Source: Microvirga sp. ACRRW (GTDB lineage Bacteria; Pseudomonadota; Alphaproteobacteria; Rhizobiales; Beijerinckiaceae). From it: 64,000 bases of DNA. The stretch is taken from NCBI RefSeq assembly GCF_022346925.1, contig NZ_JAKRNJ010000005.1:62001-126000 (forward strand), written 5' to 3'. The notes beneath the pieces were generated by a model. The model searched no databases. It was given only the letters and a program-made list of their open reading frames with translations, and was not told the DNA's origin. The translations under genes and the position numbers were made by a program. Shown piece after piece: positions 9,836 through 17,627 of the stretch; position 1 is the first letter of the stretch; every line of letters begins with the position of its first letter.

Positions 9836-10173
9836 GGCGACCTTCCATCCCTGAGATTATGGGGCAGATCGTCCTGCTCATCCTCTTCGCCGCGTTGAGC
9901 GCAGATTTGTTCTCCGCTCTGCATGTGCTGCCCTGCGGGCATCCCGATGCGGGACACGGTTGCTATCCTTGGGGCACAGGAGCCGGTGGAAGCTTCTGGT
10001 ACTATCGGTCAAAAGAACTTTATGTCGGCTCCGCACTCGTTCAGCTGATTGGTATCGCGCTTGCGGCATTTGCACCGCTATGGGCTCCAAATCCAAGATC
10101 CGGTTTGCTGGCCCTGATCCTCATTGCCGTGTCAGTACCTCTGCTCATCCAAGTGATCGGTTTGATCCTCTAA
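9832..10173 (+). CDS. Small membrane protein of unknown function
   Basis: A 113-residue protein whose ATG overlaps the cinA stop (ATGA), which supports real translation. It has a hydrophobic segment near 11-29, a cysteine/histidine-containing loop (LPCGHPDAGHGCYPWGTG, about 33-50), and two further hydrophobic segments near 67-84 and 90-112. Three membrane helices with a small external loop are likely. No family was recognised. Its place in an ispDF-cinA unit says little about its job. Confidence 0.7.
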   Translation: MRRPSIPEIMGQIVLLILFAALSADLFSALHVLPCGHPDAGHGCYPWGTGAGGSFWYYRSKELYVGSALVQLIGIALAAFAPLWAPNPRSGLLALILIAVSVPLLIQVIGLIL

Positions 10174-10197
10174 TCGATCAGGCTGCCACGCCACCCA

Positions 10198-10644
10198 TTA
10201 CCCAAAGACTGTATCCGCGCGCTGCTCAAAGGCTTCGGTAAATTTGCGGAAGGCCTTTTCGAAAACGGTACCCATAAGAAGGCTGAGAGCAAAGCTCTTG
10301 AACTCGTAGTTGATGTAGAACTCCACCTCGCATCCGCCCGGCGCGTCGCGGAAAGTCCAGCGGTTCTCGAGATATTTGAACGGCCCATCCACGTATTCGA
10401 CCTGGATGCGCAGGCGCGGCTCGTCAAGAGTGACGCGGGTGGTGAAGCTCTCGTTGATCGCCTTGTAGCCTACGCGCATGGTGGCGACGAGCGTCTCCAC
10501 GCCCTCCCCGCTCTGCACGCGGCGGATGATGCGCAGTTCCTCGCAGAGCGGCAGGAACTCCGGATAGCGCTCCACATCCGCGACGAGGGCGAACATCTGG
10601 GCCGGCTTGTGCTTGACGGTTCGCGTCATGCGAAAGGTCGGCAT
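10198..10644 (-). CDS. RatA/COQ10-type START-domain protein
   Basis: A 148-residue START-like protein. Diagnostic features are VADVERYPEFLPLCEELRI near the N-terminus, a central FTTRV, and FKYLENRWTFRD followed by YEFKSFALSLLMG. Bacterial members are annotated as RatA toxin or as coenzyme-Q-binding COQ10 homologs; in Alphaproteobacteria a ubiquinone-binding or chaperone role is more likely than a toxin role, and no RatB-like partner is adjacent. Its ATG directly abuts the stop of the P-loop gene upstream, so the two are co-transcribed, with lipA before them. Faces the small membrane protein tail to tail. Confidence 0.85.
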   Translation of the reverse strand: MPTFRMTRTVKHKPAQMFALVADVERYPEFLPLCEELRIIRRVQSGEGVETLVATMRVGYKAINESFTTRVTLDEPRLRIQVEYVDGPFKYLENRWTFRDAPGGCEVEFYINYEFKSFALSLLMGTVFEKAFRKFTEAFEQRADTVFG

Positions 10645-11169
10645 TCAGGCGGCCTCCTTGACAGGTGTGAGAGCGGCCATCAAACCCGGAATTTCTGAAC
10701 GGGAGCGCAGCACGAAAGCTCGCTGGCTAGGGCGCAAACGTTCGATCATACGAGCCGTCTTGGGGCGCATCTTGTCGGAATAGGACCAGATCCAGCGCAT
10801 GAACGACCAGTCGAATTTTTCAGGTCCGGCAACACCGAGATCAGCTCGCGAGCGTCCGTAATTCATCGCCACGCGCCAAAGCACGGACAGTGCGCAGCGC
10901 CAGCGCGGCAGGTCGAGCCAGACGATATCAGTGGCACGAGGGACTCGGATGTCGAAGGTCGAAGCATAGTTGCCGTCCATGACCCAGGCGGGGCGAGAAG
11001 CGAGAACGGTCACGCGCTCGCGCCATTCGGAGCGCGCAGGCGTAGACCAACCCGGACCGAAATATTCCCGGTCGAGATGGATCAGCGGTAATCCAAGCCG
11101 CTCACTGAGTTGGCGCGCCAGGGTGCTCTTGCCCGCACCCGGGCATCCGATGACGAGAATACGCTGCAT
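10645..11169 (-). CDS. P-loop adenylate kinase-like protein
   Basis: A 174-residue nucleotide-binding protein. Walker A is GCPGAGKST at 8-16, followed by LARQLSERLGLPLIHLDREYFGPGW, typical of the AAA/topology-modulation (FlaR-like) group of small P-loop kinases. The later WVMDGNYASTFDIRVPRATDIVWLDLPR is also typical of that group. The substrate is unknown. The start at 11169 places the P-loop at residue 8 as in relatives; extension to 11241 would run into lipA. It lies 16 bases after lipA. Confidence 0.85.
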   Translation of the reverse strand: MQRILVIGCPGAGKSTLARQLSERLGLPLIHLDREYFGPGWSTPARSEWRERVTVLASRPAWVMDGNYASTFDIRVPRATDIVWLDLPRWRCALSVLWRVAMNYGRSRADLGVAGPEKFDWSFMRWIWSYSDKMRPKTARMIERLRPSQRAFVLRSRSEIPGLMAALTPVKEAA

Positions 11170-11185
11170 GCCCCATCCGCTAGCT

Positions 11186-12145
11186 TTAGCCGAGCTTGGC
11201 GAGACGGGCCGCCTTGAGCTTGGCAAAATCCTCGCCTGCATGATGCGAGGAACGCGTCAGCGGGGTCGAGGAGACGAGGGAGAACCCTTTGGCATAGGCG
11301 GTGGTTTCAAAAGCCTTGAACTCGTCCGGCGTGACGAAGCGGATCACAGGATGGTGCTTCTTTGTCGGCTGCAGGTATTGGCCGATGGTCATGAAGTCCA
11401 CATCCGCCGAGCGCAGGTCGTCCATGAGCTGGAGAACCTCGTTCCGCTCCTCGCCGAGGCCGACCATGATGCCGGACTTGGTAAAGATGGTGGGGTCGAT
11501 CTCCTTAACCTGCTGCAGCAGGCGGATGGAGTGGAAATAGCGCGCGCCGGGGCGGACCTTCAGGTACTTCGAGGGCACGGTCTCAAGATTGTGGTTGAAT
11601 ACGTCCGGCCGGGCCTTCACGACGATCTCCAGCGCGCCGGGCTTCCGTAGGAAGTCGGGTGTCAGAATCTCGATGGTGGTCTTCGGCGAACGGGCGCGGA
11701 TGGCGTTGATCACGTCAGCAAAGTGCTGCGCCCCTCCGTCGGCTAGGTCGTCGCGGTCCACTGAGGTGATGACCACGTGCTCGAGGCCGAGCTTCTCTAC
11801 GGCCTTCGCCACGCTCTCCGGCTCGTTCGGATCGAGGGCCTGCGGCAGGCCGGTCTTCACGTTGCAGAAGGCGCAGGCGCGGGTGCAAGTGTCGCCCATG
11901 ATCATGAAGGTGGCGTGCTTCTTCTCCCAGCACTCACCGATATTGGGGCAGCCTGCCTCTTCGCAGACCGTCACGAGCTTGTTCTCGCGCACAATGCGGT
12001 TGGTTTCAGCCCATTTGGGCGAGCCCGGAGCCTTCACGCGGATCCATTCGGGTTTTCGCTGCTGAACAGGCTGATCCGGCCGGTGCGCCTTCTCGGGGTG
12101 GCGGGGGCGGTTATCCTTGTTCAGAAGGTCGAGAACGACGGCCAT
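11186..12145 (-). CDS. lipA: Lipoyl synthase LipA
   Basis: A 319-residue radical SAM enzyme. The auxiliary 4Fe-4S cluster motif is C61, C66 and C72 ([12 protein letters not shown]), the radical SAM cluster is C87, C91 and C94 (CTRACAFC), and the C-terminal RSS-type serine motif is present ([11 protein letters not shown]). It inserts two sulfurs into protein-bound octanoyl groups. The substrates in this window are the lipoyl domains of PdhC and PdhB. The octanoyltransferase lipB is not here. A strong stem-loop lies directly before the start codon. Confidence 0.97.
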   Translation of the reverse strand: MAVVLDLLNKDNRPRHPEKAHRPDQPVQQRKPEWIRVKAPGSPKWAETNRIVRENKLVTVCEEAGCPNIGECWEKKHATFMIMGDTCTRACAFCNVKTGLPQALDPNEPESVAKAVEKLGLEHVVITSVDRDDLADGGAQHFADVINAIRARSPKTTIEILTPDFLRKPGALEIVVKARPDVFNHNLETVPSKYLKVRPGARYFHSIRLLQQVKEIDPTIFTKSGIMVGLGEERNEVLQLMDDLRSADVDFMTIGQYLQPTKKHHPVIRFVTPDEFKAFETTAYAKGFSLVSSTPLTRSSHHAGEDFAKLKAARLAKLG

Positions 12146-12485
12146 GAATAAAACCCTAAATCGAAGGAGCCCTGCTCCTTCCGGTTGCGCCTGATTTAAG
12201 GGTTTTGGTGCCCTTTCGCAAATGCTCAGATACGAGAGGCGATCCCCGCAAACAGCATGGCTGAGGGAAACCCGCCCTTGTCCCTTGAAAGATAGGAGAC
12301 TTTTCGGCTGGGCCGGCTCACGCCCTTTCGAGCGTAAGGCCCTTTACCAGCCCGGATTCGGATGGGAGCAAAATAACCCAAAAGAGGCCGCTCCCGGAAA
12401 AGTCCGAAATCTGGACAGCGGTATCCTGCAGGAGCACACTCTCGCCCGTTGGGAACCCTACCCATTCCGCGCCAGGAGAGACGCC
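12146..12485. other. Intergenic region between lipA and the aminotransferase
   Basis: A 340-base divergent spacer. Its left end holds the structured lipA leader. The rest presumably carries the aminotransferase promoter. The aminotransferase frame stays open back to 12222, but this stretch does not read like a protein family and a good ribosome binding site (CAGGAGAG) sits directly before the ATG at 12486. No RNA gene was recognised. Confidence 0.5.
12149..12205 (-). promoter_or_regulatory. Structured leader just upstream of lipA
   Basis: Two nested inverted repeats lie within 60 bases of the lipA ATG. The outer arms AAACCCTAAATC and GATTTAAGGGTTT pair with one bulge; the inner hairpin is AAGGAGC-CCT-GCTCCTT. 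No clear Shine-Dalgarno sequence is visible between this structure and the ATG, so it could shape initiation. It could also act as the operator of a palindrome-binding regulator. The pairing is direct sequence; the function is inference. Confidence 0.5.
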
Positions 12486-13691
12486 ATGCAGATCATCTCC
12501 AACCGTGTGCGTGTTTCTTCGAACAGCTCGGCCCCGATCCGGGAGTTTATCTTCCAGTCCCGCTATGCTGAAAGGCGTCATGAGCCAGGCATATGCGACT
12601 TCACGCTGGGCAACCCTCACGAAATGCCTTTGCCCGGGATCGTCGATGCGATCCAGCGCCATGCCGTGCCGCACGACAAGGACTGGTTCGCCTATAAGAC
12701 GAGCGAGCCCGAGCCGCAGGCGTTCCTGGCCGAGTGCTTGACGGAAGAACTGTCGTTGCCCTTCGAGCCTGCCGACATTGCGTTGACCAATGGCGGGTTT
12801 GCCGCCATCGCCGTTGCGCTTCGCTTGCTGCTCGATGTCGGGGATGAGGCGATCTTCCCGGTGCCGGCGTGGTTCAACTATGAGGCAATGCTACTGGCGG
12901 CAGATTCCGTGCCAAAGAAGGTGAATCTCCAGGGCGCACGCTTCGACCTCGACCTCTCCGCCATTGAAGAGGCTATCACATCCCGAACCCGCCTCGTCAT
13001 CATCAACTCGCCCCACAACCCGACGGGACGCATTTATGGCCGATCCGAGCTTGAGAGGCTCGCCAGGATGCTGGACCGGGCATCCGAGCGGATCGGACAT
13101 CGCATCTTGATCCTCTCGGACGAACCCTATCGCCGCATCCGCTTCGATAATCACGAATTCACCAGCCCCGCCAAGATCTATCCGTGGACTTTGATCGCTT
13201 ACAGCTATGGCAAGGTTCTGCTCGCTCCCGGCCAGCGACTGGGCTATCTGGCCGTTTCGCCTTTGATGCCGCGCGAGGAGCGGCAGGCTCTTCAGCAAAA
13301 TTTCTTTTCCGCTCAGAAGAACCTGGGATGGTGCTTTCCCAATGCGGTGATGCAGTACGCATTACCGGATCTCGAGAAACTGAGCATCGACATGACGGCC
13401 CTCGCAAGCAAGCGTCGACTGATGACAGAGACATTGGGGGGAGCGGGCTACGAAGTGCTTCGGCCCGAGGGAACCTTCTACATGTTCTGCAAATATCCGA
13501 ACGGTGACGCACAACAGTTTCTCGATGCATTGGCGGATCATGACGTGTTCGTTCTGCCGGGTCGTATCGTGGATGCTCCCGACCACTTCCGCATTAGTCT
13601 CACCGCCTCCGCGGACATGGTCGCGCGCAGCCTCCCTATCTTCGCGGATGTTGCAGGAACAATGCGGAAAAAACATCAACCCGCGGCATAA
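12486..13691 (+). CDS. PLP-dependent aminotransferase, class I/II
   Basis: A 401-residue fold-type I aminotransferase. Visible landmarks are TNGGFAAIAVALRLLL, the NSPHNPTG motif at 174-181, SDEPYRR at 212-217, the PLP lysine K243 in AYSYGKVLLAPGQRLGY, and a C-terminal arginine in DHFRISLTAS that would bind the substrate carboxylate. The substrate cannot be read from the sequence; aspartate/tyrosine/aromatic aminotransferase annotations are all possible. The N-terminus contains an FTLGNPHEMPLPG box like the substrate loop of AspC-type enzymes. The start at 12486 follows a CAGGAGAG ribosome binding site. A MAPEG gene follows 27 bases later. Confidence 0.88.
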   Translation: MQIISNRVRVSSNSSAPIREFIFQSRYAERRHEPGICDFTLGNPHEMPLPGIVDAIQRHAVPHDKDWFAYKTSEPEPQAFLAECLTEELSLPFEPADIALTNGGFAAIAVALRLLLDVGDEAIFPVPAWFNYEAMLLAADSVPKKVNLQGARFDLDLSAIEEAITSRTRLVIINSPHNPTGRIYGRSELERLARMLDRASERIGHRILILSDEPYRRIRFDNHEFTSPAKIYPWTLIAYSYGKVLLAPGQRLGYLAVSPLMPREERQALQQNFFSAQKNLGWCFPNAVMQYALPDLEKLSIDMTALASKRRLMTETLGGAGYEVLRPEGTFYMFCKYPNGDAQQFLDALADHDVFVLPGRIVDAPDHFRISLTASADMVARSLPIFADVAGTMRKKHQPAA

Positions 13692-13718
13692 CCGTTTGCC
13701 CGGACGTGGAGGAGTTTA

Positions 13719-14195
13719 ATGACGATTCCGCAATGGGCGCTGCTCGGCTTTGCCGTCTGGACGCTGCTTGTGCTCTTTGGAACGGTCGGGGTCTATCGCT
13801 GGTCGAGGATTCTTACCGGCCGGGCGCGGATTTCAGAATGGCAGGCCAACGTGCCTCAGGGCAGCGACTGGTATCAGCGGGCCATGAGAGCCCACATGAA
13901 CTGTGTCGAGAATCTGCCAGTCTTTACTGCGATTGTCGTGTGCGCCACAGCAGCCGGAGCGGACAATCCGCTCCTTGACCTGCTTGCCGGCGTCATCCTC
14001 GTCGCGAGAATCTGTCAGACGACAGTTCATCTCTCTGTTGCTCAAACCGATAGTGCCGCTTCAGTACGGTTTGCGTTCTTTTTCATGCAATCGGTTTGCA
14101 TGCTTCTGATGGCTGCATCTGTGGCAGTCACGGCGATTGGGGCCACGGAGTCCGAGGCGCGAGCCCTTGGCAGCGTGTGCAGCCAAGGGCTTTAG
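13719..14195 (+). CDS. MAPEG-family membrane protein
   Basis: A 158-residue protein with four hydrophobic segments (about 5-25, 63-85, 88-105 and 117-142). The loop between the first two contains RAHMNCVENLPVF, the MAPEG signature with its ENxP-like core. MAPEG proteins include glutathione- or lipid-linked transferases; the bacterial role is generally unknown. A near-perfect GGAGGAG ribosome binding site precedes the ATG. It probably forms an operon with the aminotransferase. Its last codons form a perfect 10-base hairpin. Confidence 0.87.
   Translation: MTIPQWALLGFAVWTLLVLFGTVGVYRWSRILTGRARISEWQANVPQGSDWYQRAMRAHMNCVENLPVFTAIVVCATAAGADNPLLDLLAGVILVARICQTTVHLSVAQTDSAASVRFAFFFMQSVCMLLMAASVAVTAIGATESEARALGSVCSQGL
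14162..14193 (+). terminator. Possible terminator hairpin overlapping the MAPEG stop
   Basis: AGCCCTTGGC (14162-14171) and GCCAAGGGCT (14182-14191) pair perfectly over 10 bases around a 10-base loop, inside the last codons of the MAPEG gene. Only a short T-run (CTTTAG) follows, so termination is uncertain. The opposite gene ends at 14216, so a terminator here would fit the convergent layout. Confidence 0.45.
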
Positions 14196-14215
14196 AACGT
14201 CCGTCTCAAAAGATG

Positions 14216-14960
14216 TTAGCGGCGAGACCCCGATCCTCCATGGCCATCTCCGGGATCGCCGCGCCCACCATCATGACCAGCGCGTCCGCCGTGGTCTCCT
14301 CGGCCACCGCCGTGTCCACCATCGCCGTGACCGCCTCTCCCGCCACCGTGGCCGCCTTTGCCGCCGCCAGGGTCACCGCGTCCTCCACCATGATCACCGC
14401 GCCCGCCATCGTCGTCGCCTCGCCCACCGCCATGGCCACCTTTGCCACCACCGTGATCGCCGCGACCGCCACCATCGTCACCTTTCCCTCCACCATGGCC
14501 GCCTCGGCCGCCTCCGTGATCATCGCGTCCGCCGCCGTGACCGCCTTTTCCCCCACCATGACCTCCCTTGCCGCCACCATGGTGGTCACCTTTGCCGCCG
14601 CCGGGGGAGCCGGTGCCCGGATTGCCAGTCCCTGGGTCGCCATTTCCAGGATTTTCGGTTCCTGGGTCTTCCGTTCCGGGATTATCGTTCCCGGATCCGC
14701 CAGTACCAGGGTTTCCCGTACCGGGGCTTCCCGTGCCTGGACTACCCGTACCCGAACCTCCTGTCCCTGGGTTGCTCGTACTGCCCCCAGAGGAACCAGT
14801 GTTCGTGCCGCCGCCTCCCGAACCTCCCCCCTTGCCTGAGCCATTGCCAGACTTGCCGCCACCTCCGTCACCGCGCCCGGAGCTGCTACCGCCTGTGCTT
14901 CCTCCGCCGGTGTTTCCACCGCCATTGCCGCCATTGCTGTTTACGCTCGGACCGGTATTG
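14216..14960. repeat. Low-complexity minisatellite coding for Gly-rich repeats
   Basis: The DNA is a degenerate tandem array of short units (about 9-18 bases) rich in CCACC/CCGCC on the plus strand, with scattered CCATGG and CACCATGAT words. It encodes the repeats of the glycine-rich protein on the minus strand. Such arrays tend to change length between strains by slippage, and the tract can also disturb assembly. Confidence 0.7.
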
Positions 14961-15310
14961 CTGGCGACCGTATCGCTTCGACCGCGATCCCCATCTCCAC
15001 TAAAACCGAGGATACCCGTTGCCGGATCGATCCAGCCGTCGCGCAATGGGGAGCCTACGGCCGAGGAAAAGCCGGAAAGCGAGCCCGTGACGGGAGGATT
15101 GAGGATGGTGCGCCGGGCCTGAGGAAGGAGCGCACACCTGCAGAATTCTTGCCCTTGTACGATGCGCAGTCGACAGTTGCCGTACATTGACGGATCGGCG
15201 ACCGCGGGCACGCATTGTTGCCCAGGCTTTACGGCTTGGGCAATGGATACGGTGGAGGATGCGAGGAAAAGGGCGACGCTAGACAAGGCGAGAGCGTGCG
15301 AACGCTTCAT
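14216..15310 (-). CDS. Secreted glycine-rich repeat protein
   Basis: A 364-residue protein with a Sec signal peptide (about 1-25, hydrophobic core then STVSIAQA). A small cysteine-containing region follows (about 26-115; PGQQCVPAV, YGNCRLRIV and EFCRCALL hold four cysteines). The rest is low complexity in three zones: Ser/Gly/Asn-rich, then tandem PGTG units (SPGTGSPGTGNPGTGGSGN), then a long tract of GGHGGGRGDHGGG-type units rich in Gly, His, Asp, Arg and Lys. The His/Asp repeats could bind metal or polymers; this is inference. Other frames of the repeat are also open because of its composition, but only this one gives a signal peptide. It faces the MAPEG gene and neighbours two RTX genes. 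Confidence 0.75.
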   Translation of the reverse strand: MKRSHALALSSVALFLASSTVSIAQAVKPGQQCVPAVADPSMYGNCRLRIVQGQEFCRCALLPQARRTILNPPVTGSLSGFSSAVGSPLRDGWIDPATGILGFSGDGDRGRSDTVASNTGPSVNSNGGNGGGNTGGGSTGGSSSGRGDGGGGKSGNGSGKGGGSGGGGTNTGSSGGSTSNPGTGGSGTGSPGTGSPGTGNPGTGGSGNDNPGTEDPGTENPGNGDPGTGNPGTGSPGGGKGDHHGGGKGGHGGGKGGHGGGRDDHGGGRGGHGGGKGDDGGGRGDHGGGKGGHGGGRGDDDGGRGDHGGGRGDPGGGKGGHGGGRGGHGDGGHGGGRGDHGGRAGHDGGRGDPGDGHGGSGSRR

Positions 15311-15800
15311 GGTTTTACCTACCTAATCTGGAATGTCTAATTAAAGCCACACAAAAGATCTTGACGTGGCTAATTTACGCCAGAATAGGAATGTCGTTCC
15401 AATGAATAACGTAGTAATATATGAGTGTTACTCTCAGATAATACCTAGTGAGTATCCACTAATGCTTAAGTTCCCGATGATGAAAAATGAGATCTTATGA
15501 CCCCCGAAGATCATAAGGATTACGCCAATCAAAGAGTATTCTGAGCCTCTCCAGGCTGCACTGCCCTAGCTTGCCACATGGATCCTAAATCAACTGTCAG
15601 TTCGTGAGCGCGCCATGAAGAGAATTGCCCCATGTCGGCAGGCGCCGCGCAGTGGCATCCGTGCGCTGCGCCTGCATCGACAAACTCCCTCTACTTTCCG
15701 TGGCGGGCACATCATTTTGAAGGATGGCCACAGGAAAGAGCTGTGTGGGACGCGTTGCAGAAAGCGCGTCAATGCAGAGCCAGCCAGCCCATAGCCTGCT
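15311..15800. other. 490-base non-coding region between Gly-rich and RTX genes
   Basis: No gene can be supported here. The first 200 bases are clearly AT-richer than the surroundings and probably hold the promoter of the glycine-rich gene. A CTTATGA/TCATAAG palindrome lies at 15494-15517. The right part is GC-richer and contains a 59-codon reading frame on plus (from ATG 15615) and a similar one on minus, neither with a recognisable product. No terminator with a T-run was found after the RTX gene. Confidence 0.5.
15494..15517. repeat. CTTATGA-N10-TCATAAG palindrome
   Basis: Seven-base arms CTTATGA and TCATAAG around CCCCCGAAGA. It sits about 185 bases upstream of the glycine-rich gene start. 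The same two heptamers recur in swapped order at 17379-17400 between the divergent RTX genes. It could be an operator for a shared regulator or chance in AT-rich DNA. Confidence 0.45.
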
Positions 15801-17327
15801 TTATATGACCAGGAAAGCGGCCGCGCTCAGCTCTATCTGTCCGACAATCGCGAACTTGATCTGCGGAGCAGCGCCTGTGCCGTCCGGATCGTAAGACAAA
15901 GCCCCTGCACTCTTGTCATAGATGATCCGGTCGGACGCCGTGTGCGCCTTCGCTCCGATCCAGAACTGATCGTTGCTGAGCCGCCCAGTCCGCCCGATAC
16001 CGCTGAAGATGGAGAGCTTCAGGCGGATCTGATCGGCCCAGGGGTTGAAGTCGGTGATGGCGTCGATGTTGGCGCCGCCGAGGCGCGTATCGAAGACGAT
16101 AATGTCGTAGCCTTCACCGCTGGACAGAGTGTCCCTGCCGAGGCCGCCATTGAGCGTGTCGTTGCCCGTGTGGCCGTGCAGGATGTCGTTCCCGGTATCG
16201 CCGTAAAGAAGATCGTTGTTCCAGTAGCCGTAGAGCACATCGTTGCCGGAACCGCCGAATAGAAAACCGTCTTCTGAGCCGCCATAAAGCGTATCGTTGC
16301 CCGCCTCACCGTAAAGGCGGTCGAGACCGTTGCCGCCGTAGAGAGCATCGTTCCCGGAGCCGCCCTGGATAGTATCGCCGCCAAGGCCGCCATAGAGAAT
16401 GTCGTTGCCACCCAGACCCTTCAGGAGGTTTTCGGCATCGTTTCCGCTGATGGTGTTCTTGCCTTCATTGCCGGTGAGGCGAACGGCACTGTAGCCTGTG
16501 GCCATCAGATTCTCGATGGCGCTGTTCTTCGTGAGCGTATAGCTCAGCGCGGTTCTCACCGTATCGGTGCCGCCAGCGGCTTTTTCGATGATCACTGTGC
16601 GCGCGTCGTTGATGACGTAAGTATCGTTTCCACGTCCGCCCTCCAGCGTGTCTCGACCGCCCCCTCCGGCAAGGGCGTTCGCGCCGTCACTGCCGATGAT
16701 GAGATTGGCGAAGCTGTTGCCGGTGAGCGTAAGCTTCTTCAATCCTTTCGATGCCTGAAGAACCTCGATTTCCATTGCCGTGGGCAGCTTATAGCTGACG
16801 CTGGCGATGACTACATCGCGGCCTGCACCATGATATTCAAAGATGCGGTCGGCAACGCTGCCGACATAGTATATGTCGTTTCCGGTGCCGCCCACCATCG
16901 TGTCGTTGCCGCCGCCACCGTTGAGCGTGTCGTCGCCCGCATATCCGTCGATATAATCGCCCTTGGACGAGCCGCGCATATAATCTGCGCCTGCCAGGGC
17001 AGTGGCCGCAGCCAAAGCGCCATTACCGTGGAATGCCGCAAGTCCGTTGCCATACCAGAGCCGGATCATCGTATCCGCGGCACTGCCATAGGTGAGCCAC
17101 GGCTTGTGGTCGGAGCCGAAGGTGATGGCGGAAACGGAACCTTGCGCGAGTGTTAGGCCGGACCCGTAGTAGGTAACAGGTACCCCACCCTTCTTAGTCT
17201 TGACGCTGAAAGTCGCGATGTTCGGCGTGATGTCCTGCGTCAGCGAGATGTCGGTTGCAGGTGAGACGAACAGATCTTTGATGCGGAGGCCCGTTGGGAG
17301 ATTCCCGAAGAATTGAATATAGGCCAT
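15801..17327 (-). CDS. RTX calcium-binding protein, type I secretion substrate
   Basis: A 508-residue protein without a Sec signal. Glycine-rich nonapeptides of the GGxGxDxLx type occur in three blocks: about 120-155 (DGYAGDDTLNGGGGNDTMVGG), about 210-240 (GGGGRDTLEGGRGNDTYVI), and a long array of about 290-410 (GGSGNDALYGGNGLDRLYG and more). The C-terminus has DFNPWADQIRL, then YDKSAGALSYDPDGTG, and ends AAFLVI, the serralysin-like tail read by type I ABC exporters. The RTX arrays fold on calcium outside the cell. No enzyme domain was recognised in the first 110 residues, so its activity is unknown; structural, adhesive or surface-layer roles are possible. No ABC exporter or TolC gene lies nearby. 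Confidence 0.9.
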   Translation of the reverse strand: MAYIQFFGNLPTGLRIKDLFVSPATDISLTQDITPNIATFSVKTKKGGVPVTYYGSGLTLAQGSVSAITFGSDHKPWLTYGSAADTMIRLWYGNGLAAFHGNGALAAATALAGADYMRGSSKGDYIDGYAGDDTLNGGGGNDTMVGGTGNDIYYVGSVADRIFEYHGAGRDVVIASVSYKLPTAMEIEVLQASKGLKKLTLTGNSFANLIIGSDGANALAGGGGRDTLEGGRGNDTYVINDARTVIIEKAAGGTDTVRTALSYTLTKNSAIENLMATGYSAVRLTGNEGKNTISGNDAENLLKGLGGNDILYGGLGGDTIQGGSGNDALYGGNGLDRLYGEAGNDTLYGGSEDGFLFGGSGNDVLYGYWNNDLLYGDTGNDILHGHTGNDTLNGGLGRDTLSSGEGYDIIVFDTRLGGANIDAITDFNPWADQIRLKLSIFSGIGRTGRLSNDQFWIGAKAHTASDRIIYDKSAGALSYDPDGTGAAPQIKFAIVGQIELSAAAFLVI

Positions 17328-17627
17328 GCCGCTTTCCTGCCGTCAGGGTTAAACAACAATTCTGAAGACGACGGAAATTCATAAGCAAGATTTCTTATGA
17401 GCGGCAATACAGGTTCTGTGCGTTTAGAAGATTAAGTGCGTATGTTCGTAATTAATACAACATAATAACATGTAGAGTATGTCGAATTTTATAAGACGAG
17501 GAAATCAATTGCTTTAATCCCTGCCTCTCGACGGACGCTCACAGCTCAATGAGAATTTCTGTGGCAATTGCCATTTCGAGAAAACTTTGCTGATACTGAA
17601 TAACGTTTTCTCTCTTGGGCGCCCCTC
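17328..17627. promoter_or_regulatory. Divergent promoter region of the two RTX genes
   Basis: A 300-base AT-richer spacer between divergent starts (17327 minus and 17628 plus). It contains the TCATAAG-N8-CTTATGA palindrome at 17379-17400, nearer the minus-strand gene, and an AT-rich core around 17445-17500. It must carry both promoters. No specific sigma-factor element could be assigned with confidence. Confidence 0.5.
17379..17400. repeat. TCATAAG-N8-CTTATGA palindrome
   Basis: Seven-base perfect arms around CAAGATTT, 52 bases upstream of the minus-strand RTX start codon. The heptamers are those of the palindrome at 15494-15517 in opposite order. Position and symmetry fit an operator, but no experimental or comparative support is available here. 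Confidence 0.45.

Noticed and set aside
10198..10644. RatA as a toxin-antitoxin module
   Set aside because: No RatB-like antitoxin is adjacent; the COQ10-like START role is more likely in this group.
12222..12485. Upstream extension of the aminotransferase frame by 88 codons
   Set aside because: Residues do not resemble the family and a good ribosome binding site precedes ATG 12486.
14096..15122. Several open frames on both strands inside the glycine-rich tract
   Set aside because: Repeat composition keeps all frames open; only the frame at 14216-15310 on minus has a signal peptide and a globular start.
15615..15794. A 59-codon frame on plus and a similar one on minus (15590-15772) after the RTX gene
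   Set aside because: Arg/Cys-rich with no family, no clear ribosome binding site, and not distinguishable from chance in GC-rich DNA.
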